Positions 20,036 to 28,393 of a stretch of DNA of 64,000 bases are shown here, one piece after another (position 1 is the stretch's first letter; each line of letters opens with the position of its first letter). Under the pieces are notes generated by a model, which did no database searches, was not told the origin of the DNA, and was given only the letters and a program-made list of their open reading frames with translations. The DNA comes from SSF26 sp037443945 (GTDB taxonomy: Bacteria; Chloroflexota; Anaerolineae; J102), in NCBI GenBank assembly GCA_037443945.1, contig JBBINH010000005.1:39136-103135 (forward strand), in the 5' to 3' direction. The translations under genes and the position numbers were made by a program.

Positions 20036-20679
20036 AGGGTGGGTCGGCGCCCGATATCCCGCCATGGGTTCAGGGCCATCTGTTGCGAACGGCGGTAGAC
20101 GGCCACCAGATAGATGCTATCGGCAAGCAAGATGGCCATGTACAGAAAATCAAAGAGCCAGGCTGTGGGACGAATAACAAAGAAAGTCAGGGAAACTGCT
20201 AAAGTTCCTAATAATTTACATAAAGCGATGTAAAAGGATTGTCCTTCTAATCCTTGGCGTCGTAAAAACATATTGATAAAAAGAATGGACATAAGCAGAT
20301 TTTGCCCATAAGCTGCGTATCTTCCCATCATGTCATTGAATTCGCGCGATATAAGCACTATCAGTAAGAAACTTGCCGTTAATGTTAGCAATATCGTAGG
20401 AATAAAAAATCGCTCCGGTAAATTCTGTATTGGTGGATCGCTACGCCAATACTTGAGAAATTGCCAAAATATGATACAATCCAAGATAAACCAGATATAA
20501 TTGACGTATAATTGCGGTTTGGGATGAGGAAAGACAAAAGAGAATATGAACTCCCAACTGATATTGGCGCATAAAGCGACAAACGGCATGCCGTAAGTTT
20601 TATCCTGAAAACCGCGAATGATGATCAGGATGTAGGTCAATGACCAGAAAAAACCCGAAATAAGCAGGCCGATGACCAT
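20011..20679 (-). CDS. Transmembrane-type terpene cyclase-like protein (PaxB/Pyr4-like)
   Basis: 222-residue, seven-span membrane protein. Its N-terminal half, FQDKTYGMPFVALCANISWEF (split as residues 24-32 and 33-44), has the Met-Pro, Asn and Trp-Glu pattern of the PaxB/Pyr4 transmembrane terpene cyclase family. In Pyr4 a Glu of the first half and an Asp of the last helix are catalytic; Glu43 and Asp187 (LLADSIYLV) are in comparable places here. Such enzymes cyclise prenyl chains in meroterpenoid pathways. The gene is strikingly AT-rich against its neighbours, except for the last 20 codons. No prenyltransferase or epoxidase is nearby. Function is assigned from fold pattern only. Confidence 0.6.
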   Translation of the reverse strand: MVIGLLISGFFWSLTYILIIIRGFQDKTYGMPFVALCANISWEFIFSFVFPHPKPQLYVNYIWFILDCIIFWQFLKYWRSDPPIQNLPERFFIPTILLTLTASFLLIVLISREFNDMMGRYAAYGQNLLMSILFINMFLRRQGLEGQSFYIALCKLLGTLAVSLTFFVIRPTAWLFDFLYMAILLADSIYLVAVYRRSQQMALNPWRDIGRRPTLHGAAGTV

Positions 20680-20719
20680 AGCGCTTACGAAAGGGCCGCA
20701 CGCACGATAGGACCTGGGC

Positions 20720-21436
20720 TTAGATCGGCGGCCAGGGGTGGTTGCGACGCCGGGGATCGGGATGGGGAAAGTGACCGGCCGCGATCAGGGCATCCAGGCG
20801 TTGGTGGAAGGCGCGGATTTCGGCCGGGCTGAGGAGCGCAACCAGCCGAGCCTGGAGTTCGGTATCGTGACACAGGCGGACCGCCAGCTTCTGCAGATCG
20901 GCCAGCAAAGGGGCCGGGATCGGTTCACCGGCAAAATCCCAGATGACCGTGCGCAGCTTGGGCTCCACATGAAAACACAGGCCGTGATCGATAGACCACA
21001 TCCGTCCCTGGGCATCGAGCAGGCAGTGGCCGGCTTTGCGGTCGGCGTTGTTGGTGATGACATCGAACAAAGCGATCCGGCGGAAGTCGTCGGCATGGCG
21101 GGGGAAGATGTTGAAGTAGTGCTGTTCGGGATCGCTTTCGATGTAGACCTGAACCGTCCCCGGTCCATAGGCTCCCTCGCGCAGGACCGTCGGTGGGATG
21201 AGCTCCCAGCCCAGGGCTTCGGCGACGAGATAGGCGGCGTACTCGCGCAGATAGAGGGTGCCGTTGGGAAAATCCCACAGCGGCCGTTCCCCGCGCCGGG
21301 GTTTGTACACGGCCGGCAGTTCCCGTCCCTCATAACAGGCGCGCACAAGCAGGGCGTAGTTTGAACTCCAGGGGATAACTCCCAACGGTTCCAGCTCGCC
21401 CTGGCCGAGGATTCGCAAAGCTGTGGCCGTATCCAT
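20720..21436 (-). CDS. SCO1664 family kinase-like protein
   Basis: 238-residue protein of the SCO1664 family, known from Actinobacteria and Chloroflexota and uncharacterised. The sequence has kinase-like elements: AVYKPRRGERPLWDF with Lys45 as a possible ATP-binding lysine, LREYAAYLVAEAL as a helix-C-like segment, FDVITNNADRKAGH (about 124-137) as a catalytic loop, and SIDHGLCFH (about 148-156) as a metal-binding DFG-like motif, similar to phosphatidylinositol-kinase or HipA-type folds. It is the third gene of a phosphatase-DUF3090-SCO1664 set that stays together across phyla, 33 bases after DUF3090. Kinase activity is a prediction. Confidence 0.85.
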   Translation of the reverse strand: MDTATALRILGQGELEPLGVIPWSSNYALLVRACYEGRELPAVYKPRRGERPLWDFPNGTLYLREYAAYLVAEALGWELIPPTVLREGAYGPGTVQVYIESDPEQHYFNIFPRHADDFRRIALFDVITNNADRKAGHCLLDAQGRMWSIDHGLCFHVEPKLRTVIWDFAGEPIPAPLLADLQKLAVRLCHDTELQARLVALLSPAEIRAFHQRLDALIAAGHFPHPDPRRRNHPWPPI

Positions 21437-21469
21437 AGAGCCGTACCCTCTCGTTATCGGTGATCCGAC

Positions 21470-21994
21470 TCATTGGACGTAGAGCTTGCCGTGTCCGTTC
21501 GAGGGGGGACAGAAGTGCCCGCCGGGGTCCAGGGGCTGTCCACAAAGGGGGCAGCTCGGCCGACCGGCGGCCACCACTTGCAGGACATGATGCGCCAAGG
21601 CGCGAGCATGTTCCCGGGTGATGATGAATCGAGCCAATTCCGGTTGTTCCCCACGCTCGACCAATTCCTGAACGACGATGACGATGACATCCTCGTCTTC
21701 ATCATAGCCGACGCCCAGTTGGGCAACCCGCCAGGCCGGGACAATGGGATGGATCAGGTCAAAATCCACCGGTTCATCGGGATCCGCCGTGGGGCGTTGG
21801 AAGACCTCGGCGATCTGATCGAGCAGCGAGAGCAAGCCCTCGCCCAGCGCGCGCATCTGCTCTTTCTCGCAGATCATGGTCACGAGTTCCAGGCCGCGAC
21901 CGGCCTGGAGGAAAAAGGTCCGGCGACCCGGTTCACCGATGGTACCCACCGTGAGATGGTCGGCGGGGTTGAAGTCGAACGCAAAATCAGGCAT
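21470..21994 (-). CDS. DUF3090 family protein with C-terminal zinc ribbon
   Basis: 174-residue DUF3090 protein. It opens MPDFAFDFNPADHLTVGTIG and continues GRRTFFLQAGRG and LVTMICEKEQMRALGEGL, all typical of the family. The C-terminus adds CPLCGQPLDPGGHFCP, a likely Zn site made of three Cys and one His. The start at 21994 overlaps the end of the phosphatase gene by eight bases, which implies translational coupling. The family has no known biochemical role; it always travels with a histidine phosphatase and the SCO1664-type protein, so a joint function is likely. Confidence 0.88.
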   Translation of the reverse strand: MPDFAFDFNPADHLTVGTIGEPGRRTFFLQAGRGLELVTMICEKEQMRALGEGLLSLLDQIAEVFQRPTADPDEPVDFDLIHPIVPAWRVAQLGVGYDEDEDVIVIVVQELVERGEQPELARFIITREHARALAHHVLQVVAAGRPSCPLCGQPLDPGGHFCPPSNGHGKLYVQ

Positions 21995-22643
21995 GCGGAT
22001 CGGGAGGGGCAGAGGGTTCGGAAGGCGGTTCGGACGGTGGTTCCAGCCGGCCGGTATCGTTGATGCAGAGGACACGCGGGCCCCAGGGACCAAAGCGGAC
22101 CATGCTGACCGAGCCCGGCGCAATGTGCAGGCGTTGGAACAGGTCGAGGGGAGCACCCAGGAAACAGCTCAGGGCTGCCCGAATCGGGTCGGCATGGCTA
22201 CAGACCACGACCGGCTGCCGGGGATGGGCAGCCGCGATCTCGTGCAGGGCTTCCACGGCCCGCTGCTGCATGGCGCGTAAGCTCTCACCGCCGGGAAAGC
22301 GGACAAAGCTGGGGGTGATTTGAACCAGCTTCCACAGCTCGGTTTGGGTCAGCTCGTCGATGGCCTGACCCTGCCATTCGCCGTAGTCGCTTTCGAGCAG
22401 ACCGTCATGGGTGCGGACGGGCAGGCCATGGGGCGTGGCGATGATCGCGGCCGTTTCGTAGCATCGTTCGAGGGGCGAGCTGTAGACGGCGGCAAGGGGC
22501 CATGAAGCCAGACGGAGGGCCAGACGGCGGGCCTGCTCGCGGCCGACTTCGTTGAGATGAATGCCCGGCAGACGACCGGCCAGGCGGCGGGCCTTGATGA
22601 GGTCGTTTTCGCCGTGGCGAACGAGGAGCAGCGTGGCCGACAC
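21987..22643 (-). CDS. Histidine phosphatase family protein (MSMEG_4193-like phosphomutase)
   Basis: 218-residue member of the histidine phosphatase (phosphoglycerate mutase-like) superfamily. The phosphohistidine motif is LVRHGEN (His10), followed by SSPLERCYETA with the second Arg, GLLESDYGEWQG with the catalytic Glu, and VVCSHADPIRA with the second His. The C-terminal 25 residues are Pro/Ser-rich and disordered. It starts three bases after the aminotransferase stop and overlaps DUF3090. This fits the putative phosphomutase conserved beside DUF3090 and SCO1664 proteins. Substrate unknown. Confidence 0.9.
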   Translation of the reverse strand: MSATLLLVRHGENDLIKARRLAGRLPGIHLNEVGREQARRLALRLASWPLAAVYSSPLERCYETAAIIATPHGLPVRTHDGLLESDYGEWQGQAIDELTQTELWKLVQITPSFVRFPGGESLRAMQQRAVEALHEIAAAHPRQPVVVCSHADPIRAALSCFLGAPLDLFQRLHIAPGSVSMVRFGPWGPRVLCINDTGRLEPPSEPPSEPSAPPDPHA

Positions 22644-22646
22644 CCT

Positions 22647-23816
22647 TCAGAGACTCGTCATCAACCGGCGAATACGTTCCACGGCCCGTTCGAGGTCGCT
22701 CATGGCCGTAGCAATGGAGAAACGCACATGGCCCTCGCCGGCTTGTCCGAATTCGATGCCGGGGGTGCAGGCGATATCGGCGCGTTCGAGGAGGATATCG
22801 GCGATGGTCATGGCGCTGGGGCTGAGGCCGGGGAAGCGGACAAACAGGTAAAAAGCGCCTTGAGGCCGGTCACATTCGACGCCGGGAATGGCATTCAGGG
22901 CCGCGACCATAAAATCGCGGCGGGCCTTATAGGCCAGGCGCATGGCCTCGACCTCCTCTTGCAGGCCGTTGAGGGCCGCTGCCCCGGCCACCATGGTAAA
23001 CGAAGCGGCGGAGGTGACGGTCTGGCTCTGGTAATTGGCGGCCAGATCGATGATCGCCGCCGGGCCGGCTGCCCAACCCAAGCGCCAGCCTGTCATGGCG
23101 TAGGCTTTGGAGTGGCCGTTGATCACCACCGTGCGCGCGGCCATGTCGGGAAGGGCGGCCAGGCAGATGTGCTCGCCCTCGAAGATGAGCTTCTCGTAGA
23201 TTTCGTCGGAGATGACGTACAGGTCATGGGCCAGGGCCACTTCGCGAATGGCCTCGGCCTCGGCCCGGGTGAGGACACGACCGGTGGGGTTGTTGGGCGA
23301 GTTGACCAGGATGGCTTTGGTGGCCGGCGTGATGGCCTGGGCAATGCGTTCGGCCGTAATGGTAAAACCATCGGCCGCATCGAGGGGCACGGTGACAGGA
23401 CGGGCGCCCACGAGCAGGGTCATGGGCACGTAGGAAACCCAGTAGGGTTCGAAGATGATCACCTCATCGCCGGGGTTGCAGAGGGCAGCCAGAACGGCAT
23501 AGATGAGGAATTTGGCGCCAGGCCCCACCAGCACCTGGGTGTTCGGGTCGACCTGGACGCCGTTTTCGCGCGCAAGCTTGGCAGCAATGGCCTTGCGCAG
23601 GGCCGGCGTCCCCCGTGAGGGAGGATAATGGGTATCGCCGCTACGGATGGCCTGAAAGGCGGCTTCCTGGACGGCCAGAGGGGTATCGAAATCGGGATCG
23701 CCCCCGGCCAACGAAATGATATCCCGGCCCGCGGCTTTGAGGGCTTTGGCTTTATCGTTGATGGCGATGGTCGCCGAAGGGGGAATGCTGCTGAGCAGGG
23801 TGGAGAGCGGTTTCAT
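22647..23816 (-). CDS. Pyridoxal phosphate-dependent aminotransferase (aspartate aminotransferase type)
   Basis: 389-residue class I aminotransferase with the landmarks of the thermophilic aspartate aminotransferase group: SLAGGDPDFDTP, HYPPSRGTPALRKAIA, NSPNNPTGR, SDEIYEKL with the PLP Asp, the Schiff-base Lys in GHSKAYAMTGWRLG, and VRFSIA with the substrate-carboxylate Arg near the end. It probably transfers amino groups between aspartate, glutamate or related acids. It is the promoter-proximal gene of the run leading into the phosphatase, DUF3090 and kinase-like genes. A TACAAT on the minus strand at 23869-23874 is a candidate -10. Confidence 0.92.
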   Translation of the reverse strand: MKPLSTLLSSIPPSATIAINDKAKALKAAGRDIISLAGGDPDFDTPLAVQEAAFQAIRSGDTHYPPSRGTPALRKAIAAKLARENGVQVDPNTQVLVGPGAKFLIYAVLAALCNPGDEVIIFEPYWVSYVPMTLLVGARPVTVPLDAADGFTITAERIAQAITPATKAILVNSPNNPTGRVLTRAEAEAIREVALAHDLYVISDEIYEKLIFEGEHICLAALPDMAARTVVINGHSKAYAMTGWRLGWAAGPAAIIDLAANYQSQTVTSAASFTMVAGAAALNGLQEEVEAMRLAYKARRDFMVAALNAIPGVECDRPQGAFYLFVRFPGLSPSAMTIADILLERADIACTPGIEFGQAGEGHVRFSIATAMSDLERAVERIRRLMTSL

Positions 23817-23919
23817 GGTGAGCAGAAACGGGGATGGGGCACAGGTTATGGCCGACGATTAGCCTCGTATTGTAACCGGGAACGGCGAATGGAGAAAAGC
23901 GGGCCGGACGGAGTGGGGT

Positions 23920-25230
23920 CTAAGGACACGGGCCGGGATCGCGGCAGGTTTCGGCCAGGGCTTTCTGCAACATGCCGGCATCGCGGTTGCGGACAAACTC
24001 GGCCACGGCGGTCGTCAGGGCCGCCCGCCAGAGCGAATCCGCCGTGACACCGTGGGTCAGGCTGCCTACAAGGGTGTGCGTTTGCCAATCGCGCAGGGCC
24101 GCACGGCTATAGGCATCGTACGGCGTGGGGTCGGCATCTCGTCGCGGCGAAAGCGAGTGACGTCGTGGGTTCAAGGCATCCTGTCCGGCCTGCGAGCCCA
24201 CCGTCGTCAACCAGGCGATGGCCTCACGGCGATGGGGACCCACACTCGCCAGGACAAATCCTTCCACCGCAAACAAAAAGACCCCCTCGGTGCCCGGCAT
24301 CGGCATCCAGCCGATGGGACCGTGCGGTTGCAGGCTTGATTCCGCCAGGGCACTCCGCACCTCGTCGCCGGCGACCAGAAAGGCGGTCTGGCCTGCCAGG
24401 AGCGAGGCGGCCGTTTCCGACCAGGAGCGTTCGGCGATATCGGCGTAGTTCAGCAACTGGTTGAAGCGATCGATGGCGGCGCCGACGCCGGGATCGGCCC
24501 AATCGCCCCGGCCCGTTACCAGGTTGCGATACCCCTCAGGACCGATTTGGGCCAACAAGAGGGTCTCCAACAGGTGCAGGGCCGTTTCGGGAGCGCCCAG
24601 GGCCAGGGGCTTGTCCAGCCCGGCGGCCTTGAGGGCTTCGAGATCGGCAAGCCAGGTGTCGAAGTCGGTGGGTACGACGCCGCTCACCGTAGCCAGCAGG
24701 TCGGCGCGATACCACAGCAGGTTAAGACGCCGGACGGCTACCGGTACGACATACAGGTTCTCGTCCACACCGAGGTAGGTCAGCAGATCCGCCGGCAGAG
24801 CCTGGGTCCATCCCTGGCGGACGAAAAGGAAATTGAGCGGTTCGATGAGACCGGCTTCGGCATAGCCGGCGATCAGGTCACGGCTACTGGGACCCTGCCA
24901 GCTATCCGGACTATCGCCGGCCTGGAGGCGGAAGCGCACGGCGGCCGCCACCTCTTCGGCACTGCTGCCGGGTCGGGACGAATGGATGAAGGTGATATCG
25001 GGGTGCATGGCGCTAAAAACCGCCACCAGCGCGGCAAGCGCTTCGGCATCGGCCCCACTCGTCCAGGTCGTAAACACATCGACCTGAGAGGGACCGGCAG
25101 GGGTCGGGGTCGGGGAGGGCGGTGAGGGGGTGGGTTCCAGGACGAAACCGGTACAAGCGCTCAGCCCGATGGCGAAGACGGCCCCTATTCGCACGATGCG
25201 CACCGATAACGACCGCAACAAGCCTGGCAT
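23920..25230 (-). CDS. Extracellular solute-binding lipoprotein, no permease nearby
   Basis: 436-residue family 1 solute-binding protein, likely for sugars. The signal peptide ends in LSAC (Cys26), followed by a short Pro-Thr/Ser linker and a DVFTTWTSGADAEALAALVAVF segment typical of the fold. The closing loops around WLADLEALKAAGLDKP and AEFVRNRDAGMLQKALAE are also typical. No ABC permease or ATPase gene is adjacent, so it may serve a transporter encoded elsewhere. It is divergent from the peroxidase fusion gene. A Cys pair near the very end (about 431 and 435) could form a disulfide. Confidence 0.8.
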   Translation of the reverse strand: MPGLLRSLSVRIVRIGAVFAIGLSACTGFVLEPTPSPPSPTPTPAGPSQVDVFTTWTSGADAEALAALVAVFSAMHPDITFIHSSRPGSSAEEVAAAVRFRLQAGDSPDSWQGPSSRDLIAGYAEAGLIEPLNFLFVRQGWTQALPADLLTYLGVDENLYVVPVAVRRLNLLWYRADLLATVSGVVPTDFDTWLADLEALKAAGLDKPLALGAPETALHLLETLLLAQIGPEGYRNLVTGRGDWADPGVGAAIDRFNQLLNYADIAERSWSETAASLLAGQTAFLVAGDEVRSALAESSLQPHGPIGWMPMPGTEGVFLFAVEGFVLASVGPHRREAIAWLTTVGSQAGQDALNPRRHSLSPRRDADPTPYDAYSRAALRDWQTHTLVGSLTHGVTADSLWRAALTTAVAEFVRNRDAGMLQKALAETCRDPGPCP

Positions 25231-25285
25231 GATGGCGATAGCCTAGCGCAAGGCGACGCTTCTGTCAAACGATGTTGAGTGCCGA

Positions 25286-25389
25286 TCGGCGCCGGGCCTG
25301 GAGTGTTGCGCGATTGGAAATCGGCCTTGTTGGGCGCTATGCGCCGGGCGTCGGCCTGCGCCGACGCACCCGGTCGGCGCCGGGCCTGG
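25286..25389. repeat. Direct repeat pair flanking two hairpins
   Basis: TCGGCGCCGGGCCTGG occurs at 25286-25301 and again at 25374-25389, both on the plus strand, 88 bases apart. Between them lie two perfect hairpins: GGCGC-TAT-GCGCC (25333-25345) and GCGTCGGC-CTGC-GCCGACGC (25348-25367). The block sits in the divergent gap between the solute-binding protein and the peroxidase fusion, and may be a repetitive intergenic element or a regulatory region. Confidence 0.55.
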
Positions 25390-25425
25390 GGAGCTTCGAG
25401 TCATCGACCGTTGTACCGATGGGCA

Positions 25426-25434
25426 TGGTATACT
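25426..25434 (+). promoter_or_regulatory. Candidate extended -10 promoter (TGGTATACT)
   Basis: Same TGG-TATACT string as before secA, 40 bases upstream of the peroxidase fusion start. No consensus -35 at normal spacing. Confidence 0.5.
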
Positions 25435-25474
25435 TTTGTTCCCCGATCGTGTTCTGTAGCATCTGCACCATTGT

Positions 25475-28336
25475 ATGGTCCGTCTGTGCGCCTATTTCGG
25501 TTATGGCCTCCTCGCCCTCCTCGTGCTCGCCGGCCTCGGCGGCTGCACCCTACCCCCACCGCCTGTAGCGCCTGTCGCAACCCCCGCCCTCGGCCTGGAC
25601 ATGGCATTGCGGCAGACGCTCGCCCAGGCCGACATCGGACCGTTAGACTCCGGTCCGGTACCCGATCCGGCGCAAGTTGAGCTGGGCCGGATGCTGTTCT
25701 TCGACAAAGAACTCAGCGGCAACCGAGATATCGCCTGCGCCACTTGTCATCATCCCACTTTGGCCACCGGTGACGGTCTGTCCCTCTCCATCGGCACGGG
25801 GGGCTTCGGTCTGGGGCCGCAGCGACGGCGAGGCGCCATGCGCATGCTCATCCCTCGCAACGCGCCCGACCTGTTCAATCGGGGTTCACCGGAATGGCAC
25901 ACCTTGTTTTGGGATGGCCGCGTGATGGGCACACCCCACGAGGGCTTTACCCATCCCATCGAGTTTACCCAAACCCTCCCCGGCGGTCTTGAGCATCTTC
26001 TGGCGGCTCAGGCCATGTTTCCGGTAACCTCGCGGGCCGAGATGCGCGGGGAACCTCGCGATCTCGATGTCTACGGGCAGGAAAACGAAGTGGCGGCTAC
26101 CGGCGAGAAGGACCTTCAAAGCGTCTGGCAGGCGCTGATGAAGCGACTGCTGGCCATCCCCGCATACCGTCGGCTCTTCGCCACGGCCTATCCCGATGTG
26201 CCGATGGAGGCCCTGGGCTTCCAACACGCCGCCAATGCTCTGGCCGCCTTTCAGATTGCCGCCTTTACCCTGCTCAATAGCCCCTGGGACCGCTACTTGG
26301 CCGGCGATGACGAGGCCCTGGCGCCGGCGGCCAAGCGGGGCGCGTTGTTGTTCTACGGCAAGGCCCGCTGTAGCCTTTGCCACAGCGGCAATCTGTTGAC
26401 CGATCAGCGGTTCCACAACATCGGCGTACCCCAATTCGGACCGGGCAAAGGTCGCCAAAACGCCTTTGTTGACTACGGCCGTGCCCGCGAGACGGGAAAA
26501 CCCGAAGATCGCTTCGCTTTTCGCACGCCGCCCCTGCGCAACGTCGCCCTGACCGGCCCCTGGATGCACAACGGCGCCTATTTCACCCTGGAAGCTGCCG
26601 TGCGCCATCATCTCGACCCGCGACGCGCCCTGGCCGAATACGACTATTCGCAACTGGCTCCCGAAATCCGCAGCGAACTCCATCTGCGTCCGCGCAGGCT
26701 GATGGACGAGGTGGCCGCCGGGATCGATCCCCTCTTGGCCGAACCTATCGAGCTCGACGAGGCCGAACTGGCCGACCTGCTGGCCTTTTTGGAGGCCCTC
26801 ACCGACCCGGCGGCCACCCAACTTGAGCACCTGATCCCGGAAGCCGTACCCAGTGGCCTTCCCGTGCACGACGGCCCCGACGGTCCTACCCTTTTCCGCG
26901 ATGTGAGTCAGGCCGCCGGCATAACGGCCAAGCACACCCAAAACTTCCAGATGACCGGTCAGGCCTGGGGCGATTACGACAACGACGGGTGGCTTGACCT
27001 GTATGTCACCGACAACGTCGGCCCCAACACCCTCTATCACAACGAGGGCGATGGCACGTTCAGCGTGGCGCCTATCAGCGCCCAGGTCGCCCTGCCCGAG
27101 CATAAAAGCGGTGGCGCCACCTTTGCCGATTACGACAACGACGGCTGGCCCGATCTGCTGGTCCTCGGCCGCGAGGAGGACGTGCTCTTCCGCAATGACC
27201 GGGGTCGCGGGTTTGTGGATGTGACGGCTCAGGCCGGCATCAGCGACCCCTACCACAGCAAGAGCGCTTCCTGGGCCGATTACGATGGGGACGGCTGGTT
27301 GGACCTTTACGTGGCCAACTGGTCGTGTCTGCCTCGTTGCGCCCGTTCCTCCGGCTTCACCGGCGATCCCGACCGGCTGTATCACAACAACGGCGACGGC
27401 ACCTTCAGCGATGTCAGCCATCTCCTCGGCTCCCACACCTACGGTGGCGGCTTTATTGCCCGCTGGCTGGATTACGACAACGACGGCGATCAGGACATCT
27501 ACCTGGTCAACGATGAATTCATCCAACCGGCCGGCAACAAGCTCTTCCGCAACGACGGGCCCGGCTGCGGCGGGTGGTGTTTCACCGAGATCGCGGCGGC
27601 GGTCGGGGCCGATACCAGCGTGATGGGTATGGGCGTGGCCGCCGACGACTGGGATGGCGACGGCGATTTCGATCTGTACTTCACGAATGCCGGCAAGATG
27701 GTGCTGTTGGAGAATCGGGATGGCCGTTTTGGCGATGTGGCCGAGGCTGCCGGCGTGGCCCTTTCCGACCGTGCCGTGGGCTGGGGTGTGGTTAGTTTCG
27801 ATTACGATAACGACGGCGATCGCGACCTCTACGTGGCCCTGATGAAAGGGACCGGCATCAGCGCCTTCAACCCGCTGTTCCGCAACGACGGTCGCGGTCG
27901 CTTTAGCGATGTCGGCCACCGTAGCGGCGCCGACGACCCCGGTGCCGGCATGGGCGTCGCTGCCGCCGATTACGATGCCGATGGCCGGGTGGATCTGGTC
28001 CTGGGCAACTACAATCAGGACTACCGCCTGCTCCGCAACGAGACCCCGATACCGGAGGGCTTTCATTGGCTGGGCCTCAAGCTGATCGGCGGGGGTCCGG
28101 TCAATCGCGATGCCGTGGGCACGCGCGTCGTGGTGACGACCGACGATGGCCGCCGCCAGGTCCAGGAGGTTCACAACGGCACCGGCCTGGGCGGCGGCGA
28201 TATGTTGACCCTGCACTTCGGACTGGGCCGAGCCGTGGTGCGCCGCCTCGACATCCGTTGGCCCAACGGGGTCACTCAGGTCCTCACCGCGGCACCGGTG
28301 GATCGGTATCTGACCCTCGTGTACGAACATCCGTAG
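25475..28336 (+). CDS. Diheme cytochrome c peroxidase (MauG-like) fused to FG-GAP/VCBS repeats and an ASPIC/UnbV domain
   Basis: 953-residue lipoprotein (lipobox Cys24 after LAGLGG). Residues about 50-450 form a bacterial diheme cytochrome c peroxidase/MauG domain with two CXXCH sites, CATCH at 88-92 and CSLCH at 299-303, plus the usual LFFDKELSGN and TPPLRNVALTGPWMHNG segments. From about 470 to 870 there are repeated calcium-binding blade motifs of the DYDNDGWLDLYV kind (at least seven). The C-terminal 75 residues match the ASPIC/UnbV domain (GTRVVVTTDDGRRQV, LHFGLG). FG-GAP/ASPIC (CRTAC1-like) proteins and peroxidases are each known; a single-chain fusion is unusual. A role in peroxide removal or heme-dependent oxidation of a bound extracytoplasmic partner is possible. 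Confidence 0.88.
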   Translation: MVRLCAYFGYGLLALLVLAGLGGCTLPPPPVAPVATPALGLDMALRQTLAQADIGPLDSGPVPDPAQVELGRMLFFDKELSGNRDIACATCHHPTLATGDGLSLSIGTGGFGLGPQRRRGAMRMLIPRNAPDLFNRGSPEWHTLFWDGRVMGTPHEGFTHPIEFTQTLPGGLEHLLAAQAMFPVTSRAEMRGEPRDLDVYGQENEVAATGEKDLQSVWQALMKRLLAIPAYRRLFATAYPDVPMEALGFQHAANALAAFQIAAFTLLNSPWDRYLAGDDEALAPAAKRGALLFYGKARCSLCHSGNLLTDQRFHNIGVPQFGPGKGRQNAFVDYGRARETGKPEDRFAFRTPPLRNVALTGPWMHNGAYFTLEAAVRHHLDPRRALAEYDYSQLAPEIRSELHLRPRRLMDEVAAGIDPLLAEPIELDEAELADLLAFLEALTDPAATQLEHLIPEAVPSGLPVHDGPDGPTLFRDVSQAAGITAKHTQNFQMTGQAWGDYDNDGWLDLYVTDNVGPNTLYHNEGDGTFSVAPISAQVALPEHKSGGATFADYDNDGWPDLLVLGREEDVLFRNDRGRGFVDVTAQAGISDPYHSKSASWADYDGDGWLDLYVANWSCLPRCARSSGFTGDPDRLYHNNGDGTFSDVSHLLGSHTYGGGFIARWLDYDNDGDQDIYLVNDEFIQPAGNKLFRNDGPGCGGWCFTEIAAAVGADTSVMGMGVAADDWDGDGDFDLYFTNAGKMVLLENRDGRFGDVAEAAGVALSDRAVGWGVVSFDYDNDGDRDLYVALMKGTGISAFNPLFRNDGRGRFSDVGHRSGADDPGAGMGVAAADYDADGRVDLVLGNYNQDYRLLRNETPIPEGFHWLGLKLIGGGPVNRDAVGTRVVVTTDDGRRQVQEVHNGTGLGGGDMLTLHFGLGRAVVRRLDIRWPNGVTQVLTAAPVDRYLTLVYEHP

Positions 28337-28393
28337 CGACTCGCCCGGCCCAGGCGCCGGGAAACGGCGCCGTGGGGCGCAGCGATCGAACCG

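Noticed and set aside
25886..28330. Open frame of 814 codons on the minus strand
   Set aside because: Antisense of the peroxidase/FG-GAP gene; the repeated Val/Ile-rich pattern comes from the repeated Asp-Gly codons of the blades.
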